Both the position numbers and the translations under genes were made by a program. A stretch of DNA of 12,514 bases from assembly GCA_002402325.1 (NCBI GenBank), contig DHFQ01000028.1:1-12514 (forward strand). The letters run 5' to 3'. Below the pieces are notes generated by a model that saw only the letters and a program-made list of their open reading frames with translations, had not been told where the DNA came from and did not search any database. Shown piece after piece: positions 1 through 9,300 of the stretch (the stretch's first letter is position 1; every line of letters begins with the position of its first letter). The DNA comes from Candidatus Aminicenantes bacterium UBA4820 (GTDB lineage: Bacteria; Acidobacteriota; UBA4820).

Positions 1-50
1 AGTTGATTGAATTCCTCACTTTTTTTGAAGATATCGTTATCATCAGCCAT
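1..50 (-). CDS. 5' end of an unidentified gene, last visible member of the che operon (partial)
   Basis: Only the first 17 codons are in the window: MADDNDIFKKSEEFNQL. The ATG is at 50..48, with a GGAG Shine-Dalgarno about six bases upstream, and the gene starts 38 nt after the cheB stop in the same direction. Position directly after cheR-cheB suggests another chemosensory component such as a CheA kinase, a receptor or a CheY, but 17 residues cannot decide this. The start is well supported; the identity is unknown. Confidence 0.6.
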   Translation of the reverse strand, partial: MADDNDIFKKSEEFNQ

Positions 51-88
51 AAAAAACTCCAAAAACTATTTTTACCACATATTTTCTT

Positions 89-1159
89 TTAATGCAAATC
101 TTCGCCTCCAAATATCCCCCACCTACTAATATAATCTGGAATCTCATCAAGGCTTAAAACTACATCTGCAGCACCAGATTTTGCAACCTCTTTTGGCATT
201 CCAAATATTACCGCTGATTTTTCAGATTCTGCGATTACTTTTCCTCCTGCACTGTGGATTGCCATCGCACCTTCCTTGCCATCATCCCCCATACCGGTAA
301 GAATTATTCCCAGTGAATTTTTTCCGTAATGGTCTGCGACGCTCATTAAGAGGTTATTAGCAGAGGGTGCGAACTTGTCTTCTGGTGCTTTTTCATAAAG
401 TTTTATAAAATTTTTTCCGTTTTCGCTTCTTACGGCAACTTGTTTTCCACCGGGTGCGACAAAAATTGATTGAGGGGAAATTTCATCTCCATCTGATGCC
501 TCTTTAACTCTTCTTTTAATTACAGCAGAGAGCCTCTCAGCAAAAAGTCCTGTAAAAATTGGCGGCATATGTTGACATATAAGAATTGGTGTTAGCAAAT
601 TTTGGGGAAGTCTACTTAAAACATATTGAATTGCTGGAGGACCTCCCGTTGATGCGGCAATAGCGATAACTTCTGCCGTATGTTCTCCCTTTGGTAAAGG
701 CATTAAAGTGGGGTATTCAATTTTTGGAGCATTTGAGATTCTCTCTTTTATTCTCTCAAACTGTAAAAGGGGGATGGAAAGCACTTTTGAAAGCAACTCC
801 TGTTCAAGTTCCTTTAATTTTGGAGAGGCACTTTTGCTTGGTTTTACGACAAAATCATAGGCGCCAAGGTCAAGGGCTTTGAAAACTGATCGATTGCTTT
901 CCCTTGATGAAACAACTAAAACGGGAATCGGGTGGTTTGCCATAAGCCATCTTAAAACAGCAAAGCCATCCATACCGGGCATTTCAAGGTCAAGAGTTAT
1001 CAAATCGGGTTCCCATGCAACAATTTTTCTGATTGCATCCTCACCATCAAAAGCCTTTGCAACCACTTCAATCTTGTCTGAAGACTCAAGGATTTCTGAT
1101 ATTACCTTTCTATTGTAAGGAGAATCATCTACTACAAGAACTCTTATCTTATCCTTCAT
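89..1159 (-). CDS. cheB: CheB: chemotaxis response regulator protein-glutamate methylesterase/glutamine deamidase
   Basis: CheB removes methyl groups from receptor glutamates and deamidates glutamines during adaptation. Phosphorylation of its receiver domain by CheA activates it. The 356-residue protein has the normal two-domain layout. The receiver spans about 4-125, with acidic pair D11/D12, phospho-acceptor D57 (in LDLEMPGMDG), S84 and K106. After a linker, the methylesterase domain spans about 160-350. Its triad is visible: S170 in AASTGG, H197 in CQHMPP and the aspartate of TGMGDDG (D293 by alignment to the enterobacterial protein). The ATG overlaps the cheR stop as ATGA, and AAGGA sits 7 nt upstream, so the two are probably translationally coupled. 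All catalytic and phosphorylation residues are intact. Identification is secure; the receptor it acts on is outside the window. Confidence 0.97.
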   Translation of the reverse strand: MKDKIRVLVVDDSPYNRKVISEILESSDKIEVVAKAFDGEDAIRKIVAWEPDLITLDLEMPGMDGFAVLRWLMANHPIPVLVVSSRESNRSVFKALDLGAYDFVVKPSKSASPKLKELEQELLSKVLSIPLLQFERIKERISNAPKIEYPTLMPLPKGEHTAEVIAIAASTGGPPAIQYVLSRLPQNLLTPILICQHMPPIFTGLFAERLSAVIKRRVKEASDGDEISPQSIFVAPGGKQVAVRSENGKNFIKLYEKAPEDKFAPSANNLLMSVADHYGKNSLGIILTGMGDDGKEGAMAIHSAGGKVIAESEKSAVIFGMPKEVAKSGAADVVLSLDEIPDYISRWGIFGGEDLH

Positions 1160-2007
1160 TTTGTTTCCTTTTTATAAACAAGGTCGTTTGGAAGATGGAC
1201 TAACTTAAATTTTTCAGTTATAGATATTAAACTCTCCGAATGTCCAAGAAGGAGGTAGCCGCCATCTATGAGTTTATCAAAAAACCTTTCAACCACTTTA
1301 ATCTTTGCCTCCAGATCAAAATAAATAATAACATTTCTACAAAAAATTACATCAAAGGTTCCGAGTAGCGCATACCTATCTGTATCAAAAAGATTAAATT
1401 TTTGAAATGTAACTTTATTTTTTATCTCATCTCTTATTTTCCATTTATTGGACTCATAAGGTAGAAACCACTTTGCTTTAAAAGTATCATCTACATTACG
1501 AAAGGAAGATTCGCTGTAGATACCTTCTTTTGCCTTGTTCAAAACTCTACTGTTAATATCGGTGGCAAGGATTTCAATCCTATCGTCTCCAATCATTTTG
1601 CTTTCTTTTATGAGTATCGCGATTGAATAGGGCTCCTCTCCCGATGAGCACCCCGCGCTCCATATTCTTAATTTTTTTTCTCCGTTTTTCTTTACAATTT
1701 CAGGTAAAATATCTGATTTAAAACAAGTTAATTGTCTTTCTTCTCTCATAAAATAGGTTTCATTAGTCGTTATTAGAGAGATGAGGATGTCCCATTCTTT
1801 GTCTGCATCCGAGTCATAACGAAGGTAGTTCAAATACTCCTCAAGAGAGTTGATGTTTAAACTTGCGGTTCTTATTTCAATCCTTTTTTCGAGGTAAAAT
1901 TTGGAGTTTTCGTTAAAAAATAAACCGGTTCGATCATATATAATTTGTGTCAACTGCTTGAAGAGTTCATCCGAAAACTTGCTTTTTTCAAAATCGTCAA
2001 ATAACAT
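1156..2007 (-). CDS. cheR: CheR: chemotaxis protein-glutamate O-methyltransferase
   Basis: CheR uses S-adenosylmethionine to methylate receptor glutamates, the counterpart of CheB. The 283 residues match the usual CheR length. An all-alpha N-terminal domain (about 10-75) leads into TTNETYFMRE (80-89). The Rossmann-fold methyltransferase follows, with motif I AGCSSGEEPYS (118-128), ATDIN (148-152), a beta-subdomain-like stretch (about 160-200), IFCRNVIIYFD (221-231) and GGYLLLGHSES (249-259). The ATG lies 3 nt after the HEAT-protein stop, with GGAG about 12 nt upstream, somewhat long, so coupling to the upstream gene may matter. The stop overlaps the cheB start. No TPR extension is present, so this is the plain form of the enzyme. 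Confidence 0.97.
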   Translation of the reverse strand: MLFDDFEKSKFSDELFKQLTQIIYDRTGLFFNENSKFYLEKRIEIRTASLNINSLEEYLNYLRYDSDADKEWDILISLITTNETYFMREERQLTCFKSDILPEIVKKNGEKKLRIWSAGCSSGEEPYSIAILIKESKMIGDDRIEILATDINSRVLNKAKEGIYSESSFRNVDDTFKAKWFLPYESNKWKIRDEIKNKVTFQKFNLFDTDRYALLGTFDVIFCRNVIIYFDLEAKIKVVERFFDKLIDGGYLLLGHSESLISITEKFKLVHLPNDLVYKKETK

Positions 2008-2010
2008 TAT

Positions 2011-4227
2011 CTATTTGTTCTCCAGATGCTTTAATATCTCAATAAGGATAAGTTTCGTTTGAAAATCAACAGATTGAGCCTCCTGTTCAATTAGAGGTAT
2101 TTGCTCTTTTTCAAGAGATAAGAAAAATTTTGTTACTGCATCTCTCAAATCGGGATGTGTAAGATAATGCAAAAGTCTCGGAACTGCTTGAATGGCTTTA
2201 AGTTTTGTTAGTGCTTCAATAATTGATTGCTTTACAAAGGGATCTGGATCTCTTTCAAGTTCCTTTAAAAGGGGATTTACAAAGGATAGGTCATTAGATT
2301 GTGCCATCCAGTCAATGGCTGCAGATCTTATTTCCCAGGCAGAATCATTTAACGCAGATATGAGAAATTCTTTACCTTCAGTTCTTCCCGACCTTGCAAT
2401 AGCATTCAAAGCAGCCCTTCTAACATCAAGGTTTGCATCGCTTTTTGCAATCTTCAAAACCTCATCAAAAAGTATCCCGCATCCGACTTCTGAAAGCCCT
2501 CTTAAAGCTGAAACTCTTACAAAATTATCATCTGTCTCAAGTAACTTTAGTAAAGCCTTGACTGTTTGTGGTTCAGTGCTCTGGGCAAGGAAATATGATG
2601 CCTCAGCTCTTACCCCTTTGTCTAAATCCTGCAAGGCAACAATTAAAATATCGCTCTGATTTGATAAAAGTTCCCTTCCTATTGCATTTATTACTGCTCT
2701 TCTTACTTTTGGATTCTCATCCGAAAATAATGGAAGAACTTCAGGAAGCCCGTCTTTTCCGAAGGCTGTGAAGACAAGCTGGACGACGGTTTGTCTTATT
2801 TCTGGAGAAGAATCCTTCAGTCCCTTAGAAAGAATTAATTCATAACCTTTTTCTCTTGCTTCACCCAATATTTGATACCCATATTTCCTTATCTGTTCAT
2901 CTTTGTTGGAAATGAACGCTTTTGCTCTGTTCAGGGAGAGTTTTCTATAATCTTCTTTTTTCCTTATCAATTTTTTGAGCGAACCAAAAGCCACATCAAA
3001 ATAGGCGTCATCATTTCTTTCAAAAATTGATAAAAGTTCATTGATGCATCTTTCATCATCAATTTTGGCAAGGACTGATATTGCTTCTCTTTTTACAATT
3101 TCATTGTCATCTCTCGCATAACCAAGAAGGGGAGTAACCGCATCAACATTTTCAGTCTCGGAAAGCAGGTCAATGAGAAGAACTTTCTCCTCTTCTGAAC
3201 TTGTATTAATAAGATGCGAAAGTATCTCCTTGAGGGCGAGTGAACCATATTGCAATATAGCCAGGTAGACATCTTTTTGAAGATAGGGATTCAAAATTTC
3301 TTCAAATAGTAAAGGAAGAAATGTAAGGTCTTTAACAAATCCAGCAACTATTGCAATTCCTCTTTTCTCTGTAATTTTTGCTCTATTCCACAAGTTTGCA
3401 ATTTCATCAGAAAGTTGCATGGGAAAAGATTTTTTAATGAGTCTTCCGAGTTCCGCCCGATGGTTTTCTAAAAAAACTTTTGGTAAAGGGGCGTAGTAAA
3501 GTTTACCTATCGTAGTCATCAATTCAAGGATTGGTGTATTACCATTTTCTGCCTTTTCAAAAAGGAAAGGAATTACGCTTAAATCTCCTATTTTTCCAAA
3601 AGATTTAAGAATGGCTTTCTGAAACCTCGGGTTTGAGTAAAGTTGCATTAGTTTATCAACTGATGATGGACCTCCAATTTCAGCCAGAGCATCGATTATG
3701 TGAAACAAAACCCATTCATCTGACCGATCAGTCATATCAAGAAGAATCTTTGTATTTGAAGGGTCCTTTATTTTTCCAAGACTTTCGATTGCCGCGGATA
3801 CAAAATTTTTGTTTGGATGGGAAAGAAAATAAATTAGATGGGGAGTAGAAGCACGATTTGGGATGTCTCCCAAAAGGTGAATTACCGCAAGTTTGACATC
3901 AGGGTCGTCATCGACTATTGTTTCATAAAGGTAGGGAAGAGAGTTCTGTCCTATCTTATAAAGCGCTTCGTAGACACTGTTTCGCAATCCTGCATTTTCG
4001 GAATTATAAAGTCCTTTTATAAGAAGGGGGACAACTTCTTGACTGGGAAAACTAATTGCAGATTCAACTGCCGCCTTTCTAACACGCCAATTGCTATCTC
4101 CAATCAGGTTATAAAGAATCTCTTTAACGGATTCAAAATTTTCTTGAGGAAGTGATAGCGCCGCTTTTCTTCTCAACTCCACTTCCTGACTGTTCGAGAG
4201 ATTTTTTATTTCCTCTAAACTGCTCAT
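2011..4227 (-). CDS. HEAT-repeat scaffold protein in the che operon
   Basis: A 738-residue protein built almost entirely of helical repeats of about 30-35 residues, roughly twenty in all. Units follow the PBS-lyase/HEAT_2 pattern: examples are DSNWRVRKAAVESA, DPDVKLAVIHLLGDI, NPKVRRAVINAIG, NLDVRRAALNAIARSG and SAWEIRSAAIDWMA. No signal peptide, membrane segment or catalytic motif is seen, so it is likely a cytoplasmic protein-binding solenoid. It has a GGGGGA ribosome site next to its ATG, begins 9 nt after the zinc-ribbon/receiver gene and ends 3 nt before cheR, so it belongs to the operon. HEAT proteins occur in some deltaproteobacterial chemosensory clusters (from memory, Cpc7 of the Myxococcus Che7 system), where they link receptor arrays to outputs. 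Its partner here is unknown. Confidence 0.85.
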   Translation of the reverse strand: MSSLEEIKNLSNSQEVELRRKAALSLPQENFESVKEILYNLIGDSNWRVRKAAVESAISFPSQEVVPLLIKGLYNSENAGLRNSVYEALYKIGQNSLPYLYETIVDDDPDVKLAVIHLLGDIPNRASTPHLIYFLSHPNKNFVSAAIESLGKIKDPSNTKILLDMTDRSDEWVLFHIIDALAEIGGPSSVDKLMQLYSNPRFQKAILKSFGKIGDLSVIPFLFEKAENGNTPILELMTTIGKLYYAPLPKVFLENHRAELGRLIKKSFPMQLSDEIANLWNRAKITEKRGIAIVAGFVKDLTFLPLLFEEILNPYLQKDVYLAILQYGSLALKEILSHLINTSSEEEKVLLIDLLSETENVDAVTPLLGYARDDNEIVKREAISVLAKIDDERCINELLSIFERNDDAYFDVAFGSLKKLIRKKEDYRKLSLNRAKAFISNKDEQIRKYGYQILGEAREKGYELILSKGLKDSSPEIRQTVVQLVFTAFGKDGLPEVLPLFSDENPKVRRAVINAIGRELLSNQSDILIVALQDLDKGVRAEASYFLAQSTEPQTVKALLKLLETDDNFVRVSALRGLSEVGCGILFDEVLKIAKSDANLDVRRAALNAIARSGRTEGKEFLISALNDSAWEIRSAAIDWMAQSNDLSFVNPLLKELERDPDPFVKQSIIEALTKLKAIQAVPRLLHYLTHPDLRDAVTKFFLSLEKEQIPLIEQEAQSVDFQTKLILIEILKHLENK

Positions 4228-4236
4228 CTTTTCCCC

Positions 4237-4998
4237 CTACCTGTGGGCTTTTCTTTTTAAAAATTCTGCTACAACAAAATTTAGAAGGTTCTTGCTTTTT
4301 GGAAATTTATCTTCAAGGTACTTCTGTCCTTCTTTGGACTCTTCTTTGAAAAGTTCAAAAAAGTCCTCGACTTTTTTAACTTTTTCCATTCGTTCAGATT
4401 CATAGACAAGCAGGTCAGCAAAGATACTCCTTGCAAGGCGGATTGCGTCGGTGTCTGCTCCAAAAAGGTCTTCATGATTTCCTATTCCGAGGTGATAGTT
4501 CAATTTATGTAAAATATTTTTCTCGCTTGACCCTTCATCTATATAGTCATCTGCTCCATATAAAGATTCAGGCCTTCTTCTATATCTCTTTGAATTATAA
4601 ATTGCCCCTAAAAGAAATATTTTGGGTTGTAATTTTAAATTTTCTCTAACTTTTAAAATGAGATCCGTTCCCATCAATTTTGGAAGGTAAGGGTTAACAA
4701 ATAGGATTGCAGGCTTTTTATTCTTAATAAGGTCATAAGCGGTTTCACCATCATCAGCCACTATAAGATTAAAACTTCTTGAGGCAAGTAACTCTATTAT
4801 TAAATTTCTAAAATCTCTTTGAATGTCCGCTATCAATACAAGGTGGGAATGAGAATTTTGAATTATTTCGTGGGAGGTCTTTTCTGATGGACTTACGATG
4901 AACTGATTACCACAACTTCTGCATTTTACCCTCAGTAATCCAACCTTTGTGTCTTGTAATCTATATCTTCTTAAACATTTTGGGCATTGAACAATCAT
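4237..4998 (-). CDS. Zinc-ribbon / degenerate response-regulator receiver protein
   Basis: I choose the ATG at 4998..4996 (253 residues) over one four codons upstream at 5010. A GGAGA site sits 7 nt before the inner ATG, none precedes the outer one, and the inner ATG overlaps the cheW stop by one base (TGATG). The protein then opens MIVQCPKC, as zinc_ribbon_5/MJ0042-type domains usually do. C5, C8, C26 and C29 form the probable zinc site. A receiver-like fold covers about 52-172, but its active site is broken: the acidic pair is D58/I59, the phospho-acceptor position is N102 (in FVNPYLP), the conserved Thr/Ser is G131 and the conserved Lys is E155. Residues 183-250 form a helical tail (AIRLARSIFADLLVYESERM) resembling a tail I recall from similar zinc-ribbon proteins. 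It is probably a phosphorylation-independent adaptor in the signalling complex. Confidence 0.85.
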   Translation of the reverse strand: MIVQCPKCLRRYRLQDTKVGLLRVKCRSCGNQFIVSPSEKTSHEIIQNSHSHLVLIADIQRDFRNLIIELLASRSFNLIVADDGETAYDLIKNKKPAILFVNPYLPKLMGTDLILKVRENLKLQPKIFLLGAIYNSKRYRRRPESLYGADDYIDEGSSEKNILHKLNYHLGIGNHEDLFGADTDAIRLARSIFADLLVYESERMEKVKKVEDFFELFKEESKEGQKYLEDKFPKSKNLLNFVVAEFLKRKAHR

Positions 4999-5753
4999 CA
5001 AATTCTCCATTCAACATTAAAATTTAAAAAAAGGTCTAAATTTAAAAGAGCAATTGTCTTATTTTTATAATGAAAAGCACCAGCCACAAATCCTTCATTC
5101 TCTTCCTCTAATCCTTCCTCAATTCCTTCAAGAGAATTTAAGTCTACATCAACTACATGGTCAATACCATCAACTCTCAAGCCAAAAAGGTCACCGTCTT
5201 TTTCAAGGACTACTATTTTTTTTACATCTTCTTCTTCTTTATCTTTTTTTATTTTTAACCTGTCACAAACATCCACAACACCAACAATTCTACCCCTTAA
5301 TGAAAAGATTCCCTTTAGAAATGGGGGAACAAAGGGAATAGGAGTTAACTCTCTTTCATCAATAATCTGTGATAAAAGCCCTATCGGGATTGCATATCTA
5401 TTTTTCCCAACTTTGAAAATAAGAAGTTTTTCTAATTTTATCTCTTTTCTTGAAGAGATTTCCTCTCTTTTTTCATTTATAGTTTCTGTAATAGGTTCAG
5501 GGATTTTTATCTCAGCGCTCTCTTCGGCTTTTTCTTTTTTTCTTTTCTCATCTGGTTTAACACCTGCCGGTTCTTTTTTGACTTTTGCTTCAACTTCAGG
5601 AGGTTTCTGAGTATCAACTTCCTTCTCTTTCTTGTTCTCTTCTTCCAGAAAAGGCATATTTTGAATAGATTCCTTAACTTCTTCTTTACTTTTGGGCTCT
5701 TCTTTTTCCTTGTCCTTTTTTTTTGCCTTTTTTCGAATCTTTGCTAAATCCAC
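4998..5753 (-). CDS. cheW: CheW-domain adaptor with long charged N-terminal extension
   Basis: CheW bridges receptors and the CheA kinase. The CheW domain occupies about residues 107-251: KLLIFKVGKNRYAIPIGLLSQII, broken here at LLSQII as in the family, then the hallmark GIFSLRGRIVGVVDV (148-162, with the conserved Arg-Gly at 153-154) and VDGIDHVVDV. Before it lie about 105 residues rich in Lys and Glu with no predicted fold, so the protein is 251 residues against the usual 150-170. The start is GTG at 5753..5751: AGGAGGT lies 8 nt upstream and an in-frame TAA directly precedes the GTG. It is the first gene of the operon, served by its own promoter, and its stop overlaps the next start as TGATG. 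The extension may tether the protein or bind a partner; this is inference. Confidence 0.9.
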   Translation of the reverse strand: MDLAKIRKKAKKKDKEKEEPKSKEEVKESIQNMPFLEEENKKEKEVDTQKPPEVEAKVKKEPAGVKPDEKRKKEKAEESAEIKIPEPITETINEKREEISSRKEIKLEKLLIFKVGKNRYAIPIGLLSQIIDERELTPIPFVPPFLKGIFSLRGRIVGVVDVCDRLKIKKDKEEEDVKKIVVLEKDGDLFGLRVDGIDHVVDVDLNSLEGIEEGLEEENEGFVAGAFHYKNKTIALLNLDLFLNFNVEWRI

Positions 5754-5777
5754 TTAGATCTACCTCCTGAATGTTTT

Positions 5778-5806
5778 ATTATAAACCATACATACAATTC
5801 TTTCAA
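5778..5806 (-). promoter_or_regulatory. Promoter of the che operon (sigma-70 type)
   Basis: Reading the minus strand, TTGAAA (5806..5801) and a perfect TATAAT (5783..5778) are separated by exactly 17 bp. The -35 overlaps the stop codon of the sigma-factor gene (TGA at 5805..5803). Transcription would start near 5771, giving a leader of about 18 nt before the cheW GTG with its strong AGGAGGT. Called from sequence match only. Confidence 0.7.
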
Positions 5807-6330
5807 AGTCCTTTTATTTTTCTTTGAATTTCCTCCTTTGCGAGTTGATAGTGTCTTCTTACAGTCGTTTCAGAAATTCCCACTTCTTTTGCGATTTCTT
5901 CATATTCAAAACCTAAAATTTCCTTTAAAATGAAAACGATTCTCCTTTTTGGCGACAGTTTATAGGCAATCTCATAAATTTCTTTTAACTCAAGATTTTT
6001 TTCATCAACGAAAAAGTTACTTTCAATTTCTCCAATTTCATCAAATGAAACCTCGCGTTTTCTCCTCTTTAGAAATGTGTAAGACCTTCTTAGGGCTATT
6101 TTCCTTAAGAATGGGTATGGGTCTTGCGCTTTAACTCTTCTAAGCGAGAGGAAAAAACGGTAGTAAGTTTCCTGAAGGATTTCTTCGGAATCAGAGTAAT
6201 TAAGAACTATCTGATAAACGAGTCTTAAAAGTTGGGATGAATAGGTTGAAACGATTTGTTCGAAAGCGTTTTCATCACCTTCTTTTGCAAGTTTTATTAA
6301 CCTTACAATTTTTTCTTCATCTTCGCTCAT
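5803..6330 (-). CDS. ECF-type RNA polymerase sigma factor
   Basis: A 175-residue protein of typical ECF size. Region 2 lies at about 20-90, with the DSEEILQETYYRFF segment in place of the usual DAEDLVQETF. Region 4 lies at about 120-172: LSPKRRIVFILKEILGFEYE, then a helix-turn-helix EIAKEVGISETTVRRHY. I place the start at ATG 6330..6328. An AAAGGA site lies three bases upstream and overlaps the TAA of the peptidase gene, and the next in-frame ATG upstream (6429) would add 33 residues unlike any sigma factor and lie inside the peptidase gene. The two genes are 7 nt apart, so they are surely co-transcribed and probably coupled. There is no neighbouring anti-sigma gene; the next gene starts the che operon. 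Target promoters are unknown. Confidence 0.9.
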   Translation of the reverse strand: MSEDEEKIVRLIKLAKEGDENAFEQIVSTYSSQLLRLVYQIVLNYSDSEEILQETYYRFFLSLRRVKAQDPYPFLRKIALRRSYTFLKRRKREVSFDEIGEIESNFFVDEKNLELKEIYEIAYKLSPKRRIVFILKEILGFEYEEIAKEVGISETTVRRHYQLAKEEIQRKIKGL

Positions 6331-6337
6331 ACATCCT

Positions 6338-9300
6338 TTAGTATAAACTTCTATTGCCCCTGTTGTCCACTGCCACAACTGTATAAAAGATAGGGGGCGA
6401 AGTAGATGAGTCGCAGTAATATGCCCCATCTTCGCAAGTTGAAAGTGGAACGGTAAGAACAGCGGGATTTAGTGGAGAAATTGGATTTGTTGGCGAGATG
6501 TGGTCTTTTGAGGAGGTGATTGGATAAAAACCGTAAAGGTAGTATTTTGTAATAATAGTTGGTCCTCCATTTATTGTTGTTGTAACGGGATTAAAGAATA
6601 GCAGTGTTGCCCCATTTGTTGAAGATTTTTGTAATTTCAATGAAAGAATTGATGAAGGTGGATCAACTGAAGCGGGAGACCTATTTCCTGATGAATCTTT
6701 TGCAACAACAAGATATGTTACTATTGGTGCAAGATTTACCGCACCGACATCGGTATAGGAGTAGTAGTTGACACCTGATTGAGCAACGACATTTATCTTT
6801 GCATTTGGAGAATTTAAGTTAACCTCATCAAGGCTGTAATTAAACTCATTCACAACCCTATAAATATCAAAGGATGCTACAGTTATAGGATCACCTTTGA
6901 TGTCATAAAGAGGTTTGCTCCAGTTTAGGATAATGTCGTTACCATCCTTTTGAAGCATCAGGTCTGTTATCATAGCAGGTATCCTGACAGCGACGGGAGC
7001 GTTTGTAGGTTTGCCAGACACTTCCTGTGAATATGAACTTTCTTTATTTGAAGTGTTTGTAGCGGTAAGTGCAAAATAGTAGGTTGTATTTGTTGTAAGA
7101 CCAGTTATTTGTGTTGATGTAACGCTTTTTGAAAAGAGTTGAGAATTGGTATAAATTGAAGGTTGTGTTCCCCAGTAAAGTTTATACGAACTCAAATCAC
7201 TTTCACTATTTGGATTCCAGGAAACTCTCAATGAATCGCCAATGCCAGGATCAGTAACATTCAACCCTGTTGGAGGTGCAGGAGGGTTTGGATTTAATGG
7301 AGTTGAAGAGACTATATTTGATATGGCGCTTTCAAATCCTTCTGAATCAACTGAAGTTGTATAATAATAATATGTTTGCCCATTTGTTACGGAATTATCT
7401 TCATAGGAACTGTCGGGGTAAAGAACCAGAGAGGGATTTATTTTTGAAAAGGTTGTGCCATCTAATGACCTATAAACATTATAGCCATAAGGAGAAATCG
7501 ATGGGTGGTTCCAGTTTAGCAAAACACTTTGATTTGATGGTGTAGCCATGAGACCTGTAGGAGCTTGAGGGGAGGGGAGTCTAATTTTCAATGTGGGGTC
7601 TCCGAGCAGAACAAGAGAGAGAATTGGTCTTGAATTTGTTGAAGGAAGTGCAAACCTCGCTGTTTCAACAACATCCCCGATTGTCCTCTTTTTTGAAGTT
7701 CCAAAAAGAGAGTTAAAAAATGGAGTTGTAAACTGTTCATCCTCATCAATGTAAGAAATTGTAGTATATCCTGTTGAGCCAATTATTCCTTTATCTGAAG
7801 GTTTTAGAAATGCTTCAAAAAGGCAATCTGAACCCTGATATGAGAAACCGTGGTTATAGCAGGTTGAATTTACAACAAAAGGAAGAGGGGAGTATGGAGG
7901 AGTTATAGTGGGCAAAAGACCTATGTCATAACAGGTTTCTGGGGGTGAACATCTATTTGCTGTAAGTGAAAGGATACCATCATTAAAGCCCCAATATTTT
8001 GGAGCACTATGCCCAGCAAAATGGACTAAAACACCATCATCCCAATTTCCTCTAATATCGGAGGCACAAAGGTTAGAATCCGTCCCATTATACGGGGGAT
8101 CGTGATAAAAAACCCTTAGATAACTGTAAGGTGATTGGGCATAATTGCTGATTAAATAGTTATTATAATTTTCAAACTCCTCCTCCCACGCTTCATCATG
8201 AGTATCCGCTACAAAAAACATTTGTTTATACCATTGTGGAGTCAGCGTTGCGTCTTCATAAGCAATAATTTTACTTAAAACATCTGAAAATTCACTATAA
8301 TTTCTTACAGGGATTCTTCCAGCAGAGAGGTCGGGATATCCGTCTAAATTTACATCGCAAAAGAAACTATCGGATGCAAGCCAACCCTGATAGGTTGTAT
8401 CCTGTATATTCTCAATAATCATCGTCGGAACCCAATTTTTAAAGGTTGAGTCATTCATATAGTTTTTGTAATCATAACTACTATCTCCTACTAAAAGCAG
8501 ATAAGAAGGAAATTTAGCCCAACTATTTTTTGCATAAGTTAAAAAAGATTTGATAGCAGTGGGATCAAAAATTCCATAAGAAAAATTATCATAAATTTCC
8601 TGTATATCAACAAAGTTTGCACCACTTGAGAATTGAGAATCTCTTATTGAAAGATAATTTTGCCATACAGAATCACTTCCTGAAGGGTGAAAATCGGGAT
8701 GTGTTATAACTAAAAAATCACAACTTAAATCTTGGTCCGTTAAGTTTCTACTATTTACCAACTCTATTGAATCAGGAAGAAGAGGGGAAGAGGAGAGGGA
8801 ACATTTTCTTGATTTGCCAATATCTGCATAATCAAAAGTAACTTCTCCACTATTAAAAGAAGCATTTATTAGATGCTTTGGAAGGTAAAGTTTTGTTGAT
8901 GAATCATACTCTGAGAGGTCAAAAATATAGGGATTTGAAGAAAAGCCTGTTGCCTTATATTTTAAATTTCCGCCACTATCTTCAATTAGAAGCGAATTGT
9001 TGTCGCAGTCGGTTGTTCTTAAATATTGAATTGAAATTAAGTCAAGTATCTGGTTATCTGTAACTGTTTGAGAAGATGGAATCCTCAATGTAAGAGTATT
9101 ATCGCCTGAAGAGTTTAGTTGGTTTTGCAAAAAGGTGTAGTTAAGAGAAGCGATAGTTTTGCCGTTAAAATTAAGACTCTGGTAAGAAGAGGAGTTAATC
9201 TTTGCATCAAGAATGTGATTTACATTGTTAAATCCTGCTTCAAGAATTGAAATTGTAAAACTGTCAGAATTTAAAACGGGATGAGGAATCGTAATCGAAA

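Noticed and set aside
2192..2659. Plus-strand open frame opposite the HEAT-repeat gene
   Set aside because: It is antisense to a clear coding gene; repeated helical-repeat codons leave long open frames on the other strand. No ribosome site or recognisable domain.
5803..6429. 208-codon version of the sigma factor gene
   Set aside because: The extra 33 residues lie inside the peptidase gene and do not resemble a sigma factor; the ATG at 6330 has its own AAAGGA site.
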